64,000 nt of DNA, from positions 186,358 through 250,357 of the forward strand of contig CAJNDS010000033.1 in NCBI GenBank assembly GCA_905221605.1. Reading direction: 5' to 3'. The position numbers and the translations under genes are program-made. The notes below the pieces were generated by a model. The model was not told the origin of the DNA. It made no database searches and worked only from the letters and a program-made list of their open reading frames with translations. Shown piece by piece: positions 12,052-22,439 of this stretch; within the stretch, counting starts at the first letter, position 1, and each line of letters starts with the position of its first letter. The DNA comes from Symbiodinium natans (lineage: Eukaryota > Sar > Dinophyceae > Suessiales > Symbiodiniaceae).

Positions 12052-12544
12052 ACTGATTGAGTCATTGCGTGGCTGCGTGCGGTTTCCAGGTTTTTTTCCA
12101 GTCGGAGCTTCAGAGGTGCACAGAAAGACTGCATGTTGAAGGTGTTAGAACATGTGCGTTCCTTCAGGTCTGTTTCAAAGCGGCCCCACCTGACTCATGG
12201 CCTTCCGCTTGCACTGAACGTAGAGGTCCACTCCCGGCTCCTGCTGCTACATTTGCCACACTTTTGCTTCTCTTGAGGCTTCAGCTTGCAGAAGAACCGG
12301 AAGCAACCGCAAGCAACAAGAGCCTCTGAGCAAGGGAGTGCGATAATCAGTGTGAACTCCAAAGAGAACAATTCTTAAAACAGCCGAGCCTGTGATGCTG
12401 CCATCATTCGGTACTTGTCCAGCACCTGTACCACGGTTGACTCGGATGCTGAGAGGTTGCCATCTTCGATTCACCGGGCGTTTAGCACTCCGTCGATGGT
12501 CAATGAGTGGCTTCAAAAAGGGCGAGGAACCATTTTGGGCTTCT

Positions 12545-13277
12545 TTTTCGCGTTATGCATTTTATTTCCAGAGGAAATAGAGGGTTTCCTCTGAAAGGCA
12601 CAGAAGATATTGGCTTTCCGTAAAAAAACACAGATGAAAGAGGTTTTCCTCTGACTAGAGGATTTCCTATGAATATATACGAGGAATCAGACATTTCCCG
12701 TTAACAAATAGCAGCTTTAGAAGAAACAGGTTCCCATTTAAGTATGAAGGACATAGAAGTTTTCATGGCATGGTCTATATAAAGCAAGCTTGCAAGAAAG
12801 AAATAGAAACACAAGCGGAAGCGGGGCGGTGGGGCTGGAGGGGGCGGGGGGGGGAGGGGGGGTGGGAGCAGACCCCAGACAAAATGCTCGCATGACTGGT
12901 TTGCAACAAGAATGCGCATGTGCTCTTAGCGCATTCTTAACGCAAGCTTTTTTAAGCGAACTTGCAGGGCTTCCAATACATGTTTCTTTGTTTATGTCGT
13001 AGTTATTTCTGTCTTTCTTTCCGTGGTTGCTCAGAACTTCTTTCGTTGTGCATTTCTTCCGGCTTTCTTTCTTTCATTCTTTGCTTCTGTCGTTCTTTCT
13101 CTACTTCTTGTTTAAAAGGAAAACTCTATTTCCTGTGTGTTTTAATCGAGAAACCTCCTTTTCCTGTGTTTGCATAGGCAAAGCTCCATGTCATCTACGC
13201 GTTAATCGGAACAGCTTTTTTCCTCCGCTTTGTAAAAGGAAACCCCAGACCAAAACACCGGCTACATAACGCGAAAA
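12545..13277. mobile_element. Candidate non-autonomous element with 13-bp terminal inverted repeats
   Basis: TTTTCGCGTTATG at 12545-12557 is matched exactly by its reverse complement at 13265-13277. The ends of the 733-nt interval share further short repeats: GGAAA/TTTCC blocks such as AGAGGAAATAGAGGGTTTCC on the left, and CTCTATTTCCTGTGT plus CGCGTTAATCGG variants on the right. No coding sequence is evident inside. No target duplication is visible. A MITE or introner-type element is possible; chance or a decayed tandem repeat is not excluded. Confidence 0.45.
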
Positions 13278-13412
13278 TAGTACAAATTACTTACGGGGCC
13301 CTACAAGAAATTACAACTGCCAAGGCAACAAACGCGTCCGTACCGGAATCGAAGAGAAGCTGCGTTGTGGCGATGCTGCGTATGAAGGTCTTGGTACGGT
13401 ACGGTGCTAGAT

Positions 13413-14242
13413 TTGCCAAGTCCAGCCTCTCGCGCGTACACTATCGGGATGTCCAATTCGTGAAACAGCTTCTCCCAGTTCACACCTGTGCACGGAGCCG
13501 AAGCACATGTCTCAGATGCCGGATCTGTTGCGTCTGACGCAGTCTGCCTCATAAGAAGTGAATCTTGGCTGGCTTCGAGCTGTGGCAGCTATGGCTATGG
13601 CTCTTGCCCTCCTCTCGGCTTCGGGCTGGGCATATATCTCTTGGCGGAGATCTGGAGCCAGGGCCGCCTGGGCTCGAAAGAGGTACTCAGTGCTACAAAG
13701 CTCCTCTAAGGCTTGGAGACGTCTCCTTCTTCAGAGCGTCTCTGCCTCTCTCTCTGACATTGCGACATGGGATGAATCACGAAAAACAGTGCTTCGCAGT
13801 GTCTTGCTTGCCGTCTCTCATATAATCATTGCCCAAAGCCAGAAAACTGGAACCTAGCGCAGCCTGGGCCATGCTGACCTGGATGAACCTTTCAAGATCT
13901 TCTAACTCCCGCCGAGCGACGCAGCCAAGGTGACCTGAGATTCAACAAGGCCCCAACAACCCAAGAATGCCTCCCTGCAACATCTCCCCCCCAAAAAAAA
14001 CTAAACCCTAAACCCTAAACCCTAAACCCTAAACCCTAAACCCTAAACCCTAAACCCTAAACCCTCCCAACCCCCCCCCAAAAAAAAAAAAAAACTGAGA
14101 CGCTTCTTCTTGAACTCCGAGAAGCGATGCCCACACGGCCGATGGAGGAGGCAAGCCGGAGGGTCTTGCTGACAAGCTGGGCGTGGGCCTCCAGTGCCTG
14201 GGCCGCCGCTGGAACAGATCGCCATTAAAAAAAATTAGATAC

Positions 14243-14279
<37 letters not shown>

Positions 14280-14590
14280 TTTGATATGTATTTATTTGAA
14301 TTTGCGCATACATCTATATGTAGCTAGTGTATACCATATACTGTTCTTCCTGGCTTTAGACACAGCCCCCACCCACCCAATCTGGTTCTTGAGGCAGAGC
14401 TATAGACTCAGTCACTGGCCGGCCGCTGCTCGTCGCTAGGCTCAGCGCGCATGTCGGCAGTGCAGGCCTTATAACATCAAGTCTGCTTGAGTCGTTTCCT
14501 TTGCCTTTGCCCTTTGCATTGTCGGACTCTGTATGGCCGCGACAGTGGTTGGGAGCAATGTGTCATCCCAGTCAAAGATGAGCACCGTCC
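13413..14590 (-). CDS. HAD-like protein with FDWDDTLL motif (partial, several exons)
   Basis: Exon 14590 to about 14532 follows a CAG acceptor and reads TVLIFDWDDTLLPTTVAAI, the haloacid-dehalogenase motif I (DxDxT/D) with both nucleophile and acid/base aspartates. An exon at about 14222-14119 reads LEAHAQLVSKTLRLASSIGR and one at about 13487-13413 reads NWEKLFHELDIPIVYAREA. From memory, dinoflagellate HAD-like proteins carry similar segments in this order; this was not checked by search. A further exon at about 13722-13580 (ALEELCSTEYLFRAQAALAP) lies between the last two and may belong to this gene or a neighbour. A coding-like stretch upstream (about 14855-14735, TPWASSLKPDGFMNDKDDSE) may be an earlier exon. 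Substrate is unknown. An intron carries telomere repeats and another a TA tract. Confidence 0.62.
13999..14065. repeat. Interstitial telomere-like array (CCCTAAA)n
   Basis: About nine perfect CCCTAAA units, the plant/dinoflagellate telomere type, flanked by poly-A and poly-C. It lies between exons of the HAD-like gene. Confidence 0.95.
14246..14277. repeat. (TA)n microsatellite
   Basis: About 15 TA units in an inferred intron of the HAD-like gene. Confidence 0.95.
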
Positions 14591-16204
14591 CTGCGCAACA
14601 AGTTGAAGATCGAAGCGTGGAGCTGCGGCGTAAGGACGGAAAGGAAGTAACGGAAAGAACAGAAGGAAGATTGAAGAAAGCATGAAGAAAGTAGAAAGCA
14701 TCAAGACACCAACTGACTTGCGGTTAAACTGCTGAACTGTTTCACTTGGTGCAGCCGGGAAGCTCGCCCCTTGCTCCTCAGAATCGTCCTTGTCGTTCAT
14801 GAAGCCATCGGGCTTCAAAGAGCTGGCCCACGGCGTGGACTCGTCGAGTTCTGCACACCGGGGAGGTATGAGAAGAGGCTTCCCCAATGCCCAACACCGG
14901 ACCACCAGCAGGACATAAACTTATACTTGTAAGGTTTCGAGCCCGGAACCTTCCAAGATGCGCTCGGAAATCTCCTCGGCTAGAGGTGCCAACCAGCTCA
15001 TGAGTCATGAAAAACTCTCGGCAGTCCACGCTTGCTCATCTCCCACCCCCCCCAAGCACTTGACCGTGATCTTGAAATTGCTGGTTCCTGAACCTTTCTA
15101 TACCTTCTTGAGGAAAAACAACCTCGCGGGAGCAAGAGCACACCAAGAGCACAGTGAGAGCACACTAGGAGCACACAAAGAGCACGAAGAAGTCCAAGGC
15201 ACGACACTCAGCCGGCGCCCGATGCCCTTAAGGCTGGGCTTCGGCCTGAGGCATGTCACCCTTCTTGAAAGTTGTGCTTTTGATGTGATCTCTGTGATCT
15301 CTCTCCTTGCTGCTTGCTCTCTCAATCCTTTTCCATCTCTCGCTTTGGCTCTTCGAGTACCACTCTGAGTCCTATCAGCGGCTGCGGTCAAAAGCCGCAG
15401 TCAAGTCGGCGACTGATTATTGGAGTATGTCGCCGAAGAGTGCAGTGAGCCAAGCGCAGTCAGGGTGCTTGTGCATCATGGACGGCCTCCTTGTATACAG
15501 CTTTGGATGACCTGAAGGGAGAGCACACAGAGCATGAGCGACCAGGGCACAGCCGAACTGATACTGTAGTAACGAAAAAACCTAAAGGTCGCAAGTCGCA
15601 GGTGGAGGCTCAATTCAGCTACACCACTACTTTCAGAGCTTTCAGAGAGTTTGCCGCAAGCTGTGCGAATCTGTGCGAGATCTCAATTCTAGGGGTCCGG
15701 TGTGGAAGGCGGGATCCAGTGCTGACACAGAAGGGGGCAACTCAGTGTGCGGCTCGGTCTCTTGTCCATGGAAAAGCCACCTGAGTTGGCAACTCGCGGC
15801 AAGAGCTCAGCCCATAGAACGCCATGGAGGCTATGGCTAGAAGATTGCTGGAAGAGCTTACCGATGGCCAAGCCAACACACAAAGTGGCAACGCAGTCCC
15901 AAACCAGCCCAAGACCTCAAATGAATGCCAAGCTACTCGCAGCTTCCGAGCCGACTCCGAAGCTGGCGCTCATCTGGCGGAGATGCGCTTGGGAGCGCGT
16001 TCTTTGGGGGGATTTTCTGAGCATCTTTGTGGATTCTTCAAGTTGTGCTCTTCATGTCATTGTGCTTCCATCAGATTTTCCCATTCCGAGTCCCCTCCGC
16101 CTCGGACTCGACGGAGACCTGCCACTGCGGAGGCAATGGTGATACTCGTAGCCATAAAGAGGTGACCAGTCTTTCTCCAAGCAGTCAGCGCAGCACAGGG
16201 CTCG

Positions 16205-16208
<4 letters not shown>

Positions 16209-16240
<32 letters not shown>
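16209..16240. repeat. (TC)n microsatellite
   Basis: Sixteen TC units. No recognised gene flanks it. Confidence 0.95.
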
Positions 16241-16244
<4 letters not shown>

Positions 16245-17917
16245 TGCCGACGGTTCGATCTCAACGACCACTCTTTGACTAAGGCAACTAAGGCTCACTA
16301 AATGTCACGAGTCACCAGTCGGCCTCTTCATCTAGGTGCTTATCAGCATCCGGTCTTCCGGAAACCCTCCCTCGAAAACTTTGGATCCACAACTCCCTGC
16401 TTGCATACAGCTTCTCCACGTGTAGGACATCGACACTCACAGCCGCAGACTCGCTCTAAGATGTCACAAATGGCTTGCACTCGCATGATCTCACGAAGTG
16501 GCGAAACAGATGCCACAAAACGTGCATACTTCTCTTTCGCGAATGACTGCGTCCGCGCTGTCAATGAGTGGCATCGGTCGCCGGAGTCTGCACCTTGCCG
16601 TAGATCCGACATGGCTGGAAGTCAACATCGGGGAGGCGAACCCAGGCGAACCAAGTCTGCAGTGACCGGTGTGGAGCAGCAACGCCCAAGTGGGGATGTC
16701 TAACGAATCGGCTAATTTCGATGCCTCCAAGCTCAAACGGCTGCGCAGAATGGACATTCAACGCGCGCTCGAGACGGGCCTGCCGCCCCATCGTCGACCC
16801 GGACCCGCGTAAGTCCGCATTGAGGTCCATAGGCAAGTCCAGCTCCTGGCTTCTCAAAGGACAGTCCCAGCTGACGGTGTGTTGGTGCTCTTGGCAAATA
16901 GCAGCAACAGCAGCGAAAGCAGCACAAGCATAGCCGTTTATGCGAGGCTGAGGTGAGCGAGCCTCTTGCGCAGGCGGCGCCTCCGTCAAACTGTCGCTCG
17001 CAGAGCCACCTCATGAATCGGACAACATCATGCAACACTCAGCGGCAAGAGCTTAAAGTGAGAGCATCGAGCCAGAACAGAACAACTACGAGGCCTGGTT
17101 CGACAGTCCTACGAATAAATGGCGTGATGCCCAGAGTACCACTTCGACATAATAGAACCCTCTCGAGCAATCAGTCCCACTGCATCCCTCTGTCAACATG
17201 GATGGTGGCCGCCTCGCAACTGCCCCAACTGTCCCAACTGCGTTGCGGCCCAAGGCACCTTTTGACTCACCGTCGTGGATCCCACACAGCCACTCTATGA
17301 ATGCTACCTGATTTCAGGGTTAAGGCTAAACATGGGCTTGGGAGGGGCCAACCAGATAGGTCCTCGAGGCCATCTGTGACCCACCACCAAGAGACTTGTC
17401 ACAACGACGCACAAAGCTCCCCTTGGAGCCAGCTTTCGTGATTTAAGGGTGGAAGTCGCCTCGCTCTGACATCCCAAAGTCCCTCCCAAAAGCACTTGAA
17501 AGAAGTGGCATGGAGGTGCTCGTGGGGCTCGTCTTCGCGGATGCCTGTCCTGAAACGCTTGCTAAATCTAAGAAGGACGCGCGAATCAACGAGCTCCCCG
17601 AGCCGGAAGGAGACTTTGTTATAGGTGCCAAGAAGCGCTTCACGAAACAGACTGACCACTCGCCGAGCCTTGGGACAGCGCACGGATGAGCATGGCAAAG
17701 AAGCCCTCCCTTTTTTCGAAGCAAAATGTTCAGCCTGGAACTCTTTTAACACTACATGCAAGCAAGAGCCAGGAGCTCAAAAGCGCTCTATAGAACTCTA
17801 GCTGGGAGTTCAAGGCCGCCGTTTTCCTGTGTTTCGTGTCCTTGCTGGCGAGCAGCGCCACCAGGCTCCAGGCCAAGGCTCGTCAGCACTTCCGCCAGAT
17901 GTCGGGGCCTGCACAAG

Positions 17918-18000
17918 AGCATGCTACAAGCATGCTACAAGCATGCTAAAAGCATGCTAAAAGCATGCTAAAAGCATGCTAAAAGCATGCTAAAAGCATG
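17918..18000. repeat. 11-bp tandem repeat AGCATGCTAAA with a palindromic core
   Basis: Seven to eight head-to-tail copies, the first ones AGCATGCTACA and the rest AGCATGCTAAA. Each unit holds the palindrome AGCATGCT. Confidence 0.95.
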
Positions 18001-20559
18001 ATTTTGTGCATCGTGAGCAGAGCGCCACACGGCATCACAAGGACCACAACCAGCCCTGCACGAGCTCTCGGAGGCTAGATTTGTCCAAGACATGCTTACA
18101 TTCAAATCGGGAACGCAGCGACAAACACCCTGATTCTATCATCTAGGCATACCAAAGACCCGTGGACGCCACTGGGCGAAAACAAGCACCCCGTCGGTCC
18201 TTAAGCCCCCTTGCAGCTCTCCATCAAGTTGGCGCAAGAGCCTGAGCTGCTTTGCAACTACGCATGATCCCTGCCCCCAATAATTACTGGGCCGAAGGCG
18301 CTCCAAAGATTCGGGGGAATCGCCTCTTTAAAGCCTGAGCCCAACACCCTCAACCCTAACTCAACCCCAAGCCCCAATTCGACGGGGGTCTGAAAGGGTG
18401 GGGCCTGAGAGCGGAATTTTGGGATTTTTCCTGCAAAGCTCTGAAAATCTAACTCAGCCATTCTCCTCGCCCGGGTCTCCCGTACTCCACTCCTCGGCCC
18501 TCGGGGCATCAACTGGACAGCCCGCCCCATATATAGAATCCCGCGAGGGTATTTCCGGAGCAGAGAGCATTGCTGGAGTGCCCAGCTTGGCTGGGGGCGT
18601 TTGAAGTAACAAACTTGAATTCGAGGGCTTTTTGTTTGAAGGGAGCGGGTTCGACTGGCTTCAGGGCCTTCTTCGTCAAACTCTCGGAACCTCTGTGCAC
18701 ATCCTCTGAGAGCTCTTACATGAACCTGGCTTCCACCGGCATGACTTGCTGAACGTGGGGCAGGGGGAGGGCCCTGGTATCTATCAGCTTTCGAAGAGAC
18801 CTGTCATGGTCATGTGCAGTGCTTTCTCCAGGCCACTCCAGCACCCGCTGCTGCCGGCCGCTCTCCATTGGAGGGACGGATTGAAAAAGACAGCGAGGCA
18901 CAGGGAGGCAATACATTCTAGGATATGTTTATGGTGTTCGAAGCTGCGTGGTATGTGTGGTATGGCTGGGCTGTGTTGGTTTGGGCCACTTGGACCCTGA
19001 AGTTCGGCGGCCCTACACCCGAGAACCAGCCTGTGATTGCACCATACTCTGATGTTGGACATGAGAGACTGCCCATGGTCTTGCAGTGAGCCAAAGCATC
19101 GGAGAATGCCGGCGTCAGCACGATAGCGCGCGAAAGGTGAAGACAGTAGACTCCGCAGATGCTTCTGACAAGCACAAGGATTCCACCAGCTTAAGACCAG
19201 GACGACCTGAGCGCACACAGGATGATGATGGCCATCACGTGCGCCTTAATTTTTCGCAACGAGTGCGAACAGGTGTGGGAGAGGTCGAAACCACCGGACT
19301 GATACATACGTATGTATGTCATGAAACTACTATAGGCGTGCTCGAGATTGAAGCCACTGCTTTTTGATTGGTCCGGGATCACAAAAAATCGGCCCTGCGA
19401 AGATGACAAGATCCGTCCAGTTGCCTATTTGTATCTTGTTTGACTCAGCCGACGGTGCAGCAGCTGACTCAAAACTCGGAGCTGCAGACTCGTCCGGACA
19501 CACTGCTTCGCCACATCGAAGGAAAAAACATTTTGAAATTGCCATGAACTTCATGAAGCATACTCACTCGTGGAGTACAAACACCAAAGAGTCTACGCGC
19601 TTGGAGCGACACATGTGGCAACCTCAATCTCTGCGCATGAGACGGTTTGTCTCGGGCCTCCCTGCCGCGCATCTCACTCCCAGATATGATGGCAAACTTG
19701 GGCTTTGCCCTGTTTTGAGCTTCATGCAAGAAAACTACCCCGAAGCTCCGCACCCGCGTTTCCTCGGCCTTTGGGGGGAACCTTGGCAGAAGATTCGGCT
19801 TCATCGGCGATGGAAGTTGGACTGCTCGCTGCGGCCAAGCCAAAGCTATGGCCATCCTTCTGTTCCATCCGGGTCGGAGTCTTCTGCGTTGCCTGGTGCT
19901 CTGTACAAGGGAAGAACCTGACTCGGTAGAAGGAGGATAGATGGCTTGCTTCTCCGAGAACCAAAAAATTTGGAGAAGTCAGCATGCATGCCCTCCTGAC
20001 ATTTCACGTTCCCAGTAAGCATCCCTGGGTTTTCCAGCGTACAAAGACTTCGGAGGTTCGCATAGCGGCGCCTTACACGATCACAGAGCTAGGCGACACC
20101 TCTGCCACATTCTCTGTGAGGCTATCCGAGGTCCTTATGCATGCACGCCTTAATGCACGGAATGGCCGGCAAACGGTTGCAACCTTCGCCGTTGTTCCCA
20201 GCCTCTTCGGGCATGCTGCTCGTCATGGCTATCACGCTGCTTGTCATGCTCAACTTCTTCGGGCAAGCACGTATCGGCCTCATCCGGATTGCCGGGCCAG
20301 CTTCTTTCTATCGAACACTCAGCATTCGAAAGCAGGCCAGCACGACGAGCCTCGACTTGTCGCTGAGTCGAGGCACTCGTAGCAGTTTCTCCCCCCACCT
20401 CTTCCTTCTAACACTTCTGCGATCGGGCCTCGGGGCATCCTGGCTTGAGTTTCACATCTTTGGCTTGGCATGTCAAGGACTACGAGCCCTCTTCGTCAAC
20501 TTGAATCAGGGCCCATGCCTGGAACTCCCTCTCAACTGAGTAAACTTTCCTGACTCCGA

Positions 20560-20700
20560 GCCCACTGCGAGCAGGATGTGGAAGCGAACATCGTTGAAAA
20601 CGGACGCTGCGATCACCTCCAAGCGGATTTTATTGGGCAGTACTTTTTCCAGCTCTCTCTTGGAAACGGTTGAAGAGATGTTGAAGAGGCTCTGCACTGG
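20560..20700 (-). CDS. Unassigned exon (SKRELEKVLPNKIRLEV)
   Basis: The minus strand reads LFNISSTVSKRELEKVLPNK then IRLEVIAASVFNDVRFHILL. The pattern ELxxxLPxxIRxEV resembles the C-linker of some cyclic-nucleotide-related potassium channels, but no pore or binding domain was found, so this stays unassigned. A further stretch at about 21130-20990 (RVYEFFMVVYWQSASSFGFN) could be a neighbouring exon. Confidence 0.35.
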
Positions 20701-21754
20701 GGAGTCCTAGGGTTCTCAGAGCCAAAGCTGCCGGCTTCCTCCAAAACTCCGATGAGTAGGCGCAAAGAAACCCGCTGAATCTCGAGTGTGGCTGGCTTGT
20801 TGGTGGCACCTCCTGGTGGCCCTCTCCCCCCCCCAAACCAGAGCCCCCCCTGGAGTCGGACCCTATCATGGTTTGGCATGTTTCTGCCTCAGTTACCTGG
20901 CATGCCATCAGCGGATGAGCCCCCCTTTTGCATAAAGAATCACCTGTGACCTCACATGACCTCGGATTTCCGATTCACAAGCATGCTTGGTGGCCTCAGA
21001 GTTCGGCAGGTCGACCTTGGCTCCGAAAGGACAGCTCTCACCGCAGCTTGTGCAGCTCTCTTAACATTGAAGCCAAAGGAACTTGCCGATTGCCAATACA
21101 CGACCATGAAGAACTCATAAACCCGTAAAGGCTCGAAGCACAATGTGTCCTTCCGACAGCAGCTTGCCCCTCTTGTTATGCCCACTCTGGGCATTCGCAT
21201 TCTTGTCTGCCTTTGTTGCAACCCCAGTCGCAAGGAGGTGTTGCAGGCTTAGCGCGCAGGTCATGATGGTGATCGGAGTGTGGACACCACCTGCAAAGAT
21301 CATCCACATAGAATGGAGCTTGTCTTGGTTCTGCATTCCTGCTGTCCCGAAGTCTGAACCAGGATCCTCGAAAGCAAAATTCGCAGATCCTTCGCCTCGC
21401 CTGGATCTGCAGAAGCGCTTTGTATGTAGTGCCGCCGCGCCAGCGACAGATCTTGCCTGTGCTGCGCCCTCTTAGATGGTCATGCCTAGAGCAGAGATCC
21501 GACTTGAGAAGGGGCTACGAAAGCTAGTCACCGCAGGGGGGTGGCATGCAGCGAGTCGGTTGAGTCCATGTAGAGACTCAACCGGTTAGTCAGGTAAGAT
21601 CGAAGACCCCTAAACTCGAAATCTGAAGCCCTAAACTCCTTCAGCCCCCTTGCTTCGCCCGCTGGAACCCCGTGTCGCAAACGAAGTTTAGGTACAGGGA
21701 CGCTCTGTTCAGTACGACCTCTGCAAAGTACCACAGACCTTCAGAGCATGGTGA

Positions 21755-21985
21755 CTGTGGGGGGCGGGGGAGGACCTTGGGGTGGGGTGGGGGGGGACCT
21801 TGTGGGGGGGGGGGGGACCTGAAGGTGGTAGGGGGGGGGCCCCCCCCCCTACCTTATCCCACACGCAACCACCTTAAAGGAGGGGGGGGGGGGGGGGGGT
21901 CGGCACCTTATCCTTTCGAAAATGCTTCATGGTGAGGTGAGGGGGGGGGGGGCCCCCCCCCCCCACCCCCACCTTAAGTCTTGGG
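21755..21985. repeat. G-tract block with two poly-G/poly-C hairpins
   Basis: GGGACCTTG-type G-rich units are followed by two fold-backs: GGTA-G9 / C10-TACC around 21822-21856, and GGTGA-G12 / C12 with ACCTTA around 21931-21976. Strong hairpins and G-quadruplex potential. Confidence 0.85.
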
Positions 21986-22439
21986 TTTCGGACCTGTTAA
22001 GGTGTGGAACCCTTTTTTCCCTGGAAGCTTCTTAACAAGGTGAATACCAGTGCATGGGTAAACGACAACTCCCGCCAGCTCCACAGAGCTAGCTTTCGTG
22101 ACTTTCAAATCATGTCATAACTCATCGCCTAAAGCCGCTCAAATCACAGGCCCCTGGCTCATACCGAGTTCCCAAGTTGTCAGGGTTCCAAAGCACAGGC
22201 TCAGCACAGGCTCAGCTCTTGCGGTCCTAGCCGCATCACTCCGATACCGAACTGATGCATGTAGCCTGGGGATCGAGCACGCATTCTCTTGCATTCTACC
22301 GTATGCCGCCCTACAGTGTCCACGCCGGGTGAAATCTTGTCATCTGAGACTTACCATTGGAATTGGCACAGCCACACACACCAGCTTGTGGGGTCCCTAA
22401 AACGACAGTGATTTGAAGAAGGGCTCTGTCTCGAAGCCG

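Larger units (their letters stand above)
15000..20500. other. Region with no gene I can support
   Basis: Apart from the TC and AGCATGCTAAA repeats, no recognisable motif or convincing exon. One frame of about 60 codons on the plus strand (17509-17688) and one of 120 codons on the minus strand (17399-17761) overlap; neither is supported. Confidence 0.5.

Noticed and set aside
17399-17761. 120-codon minus-strand ORF and an overlapping plus-strand frame at 17509-17688 (LAKSKKDARINELPEPEGDF)
   Set aside because: Both look mildly protein-like, but they overlap on opposite strands and neither shows a known motif or splice context, so I could not choose.
20141-20539. 132-codon plus-strand ORF with a hydrophobic stretch (LLVMAITLLVMLNFFG)
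   Set aside because: A possible membrane helix, but it is on the strand opposite to all supported exons, with no homology recognised and no splice evidence.
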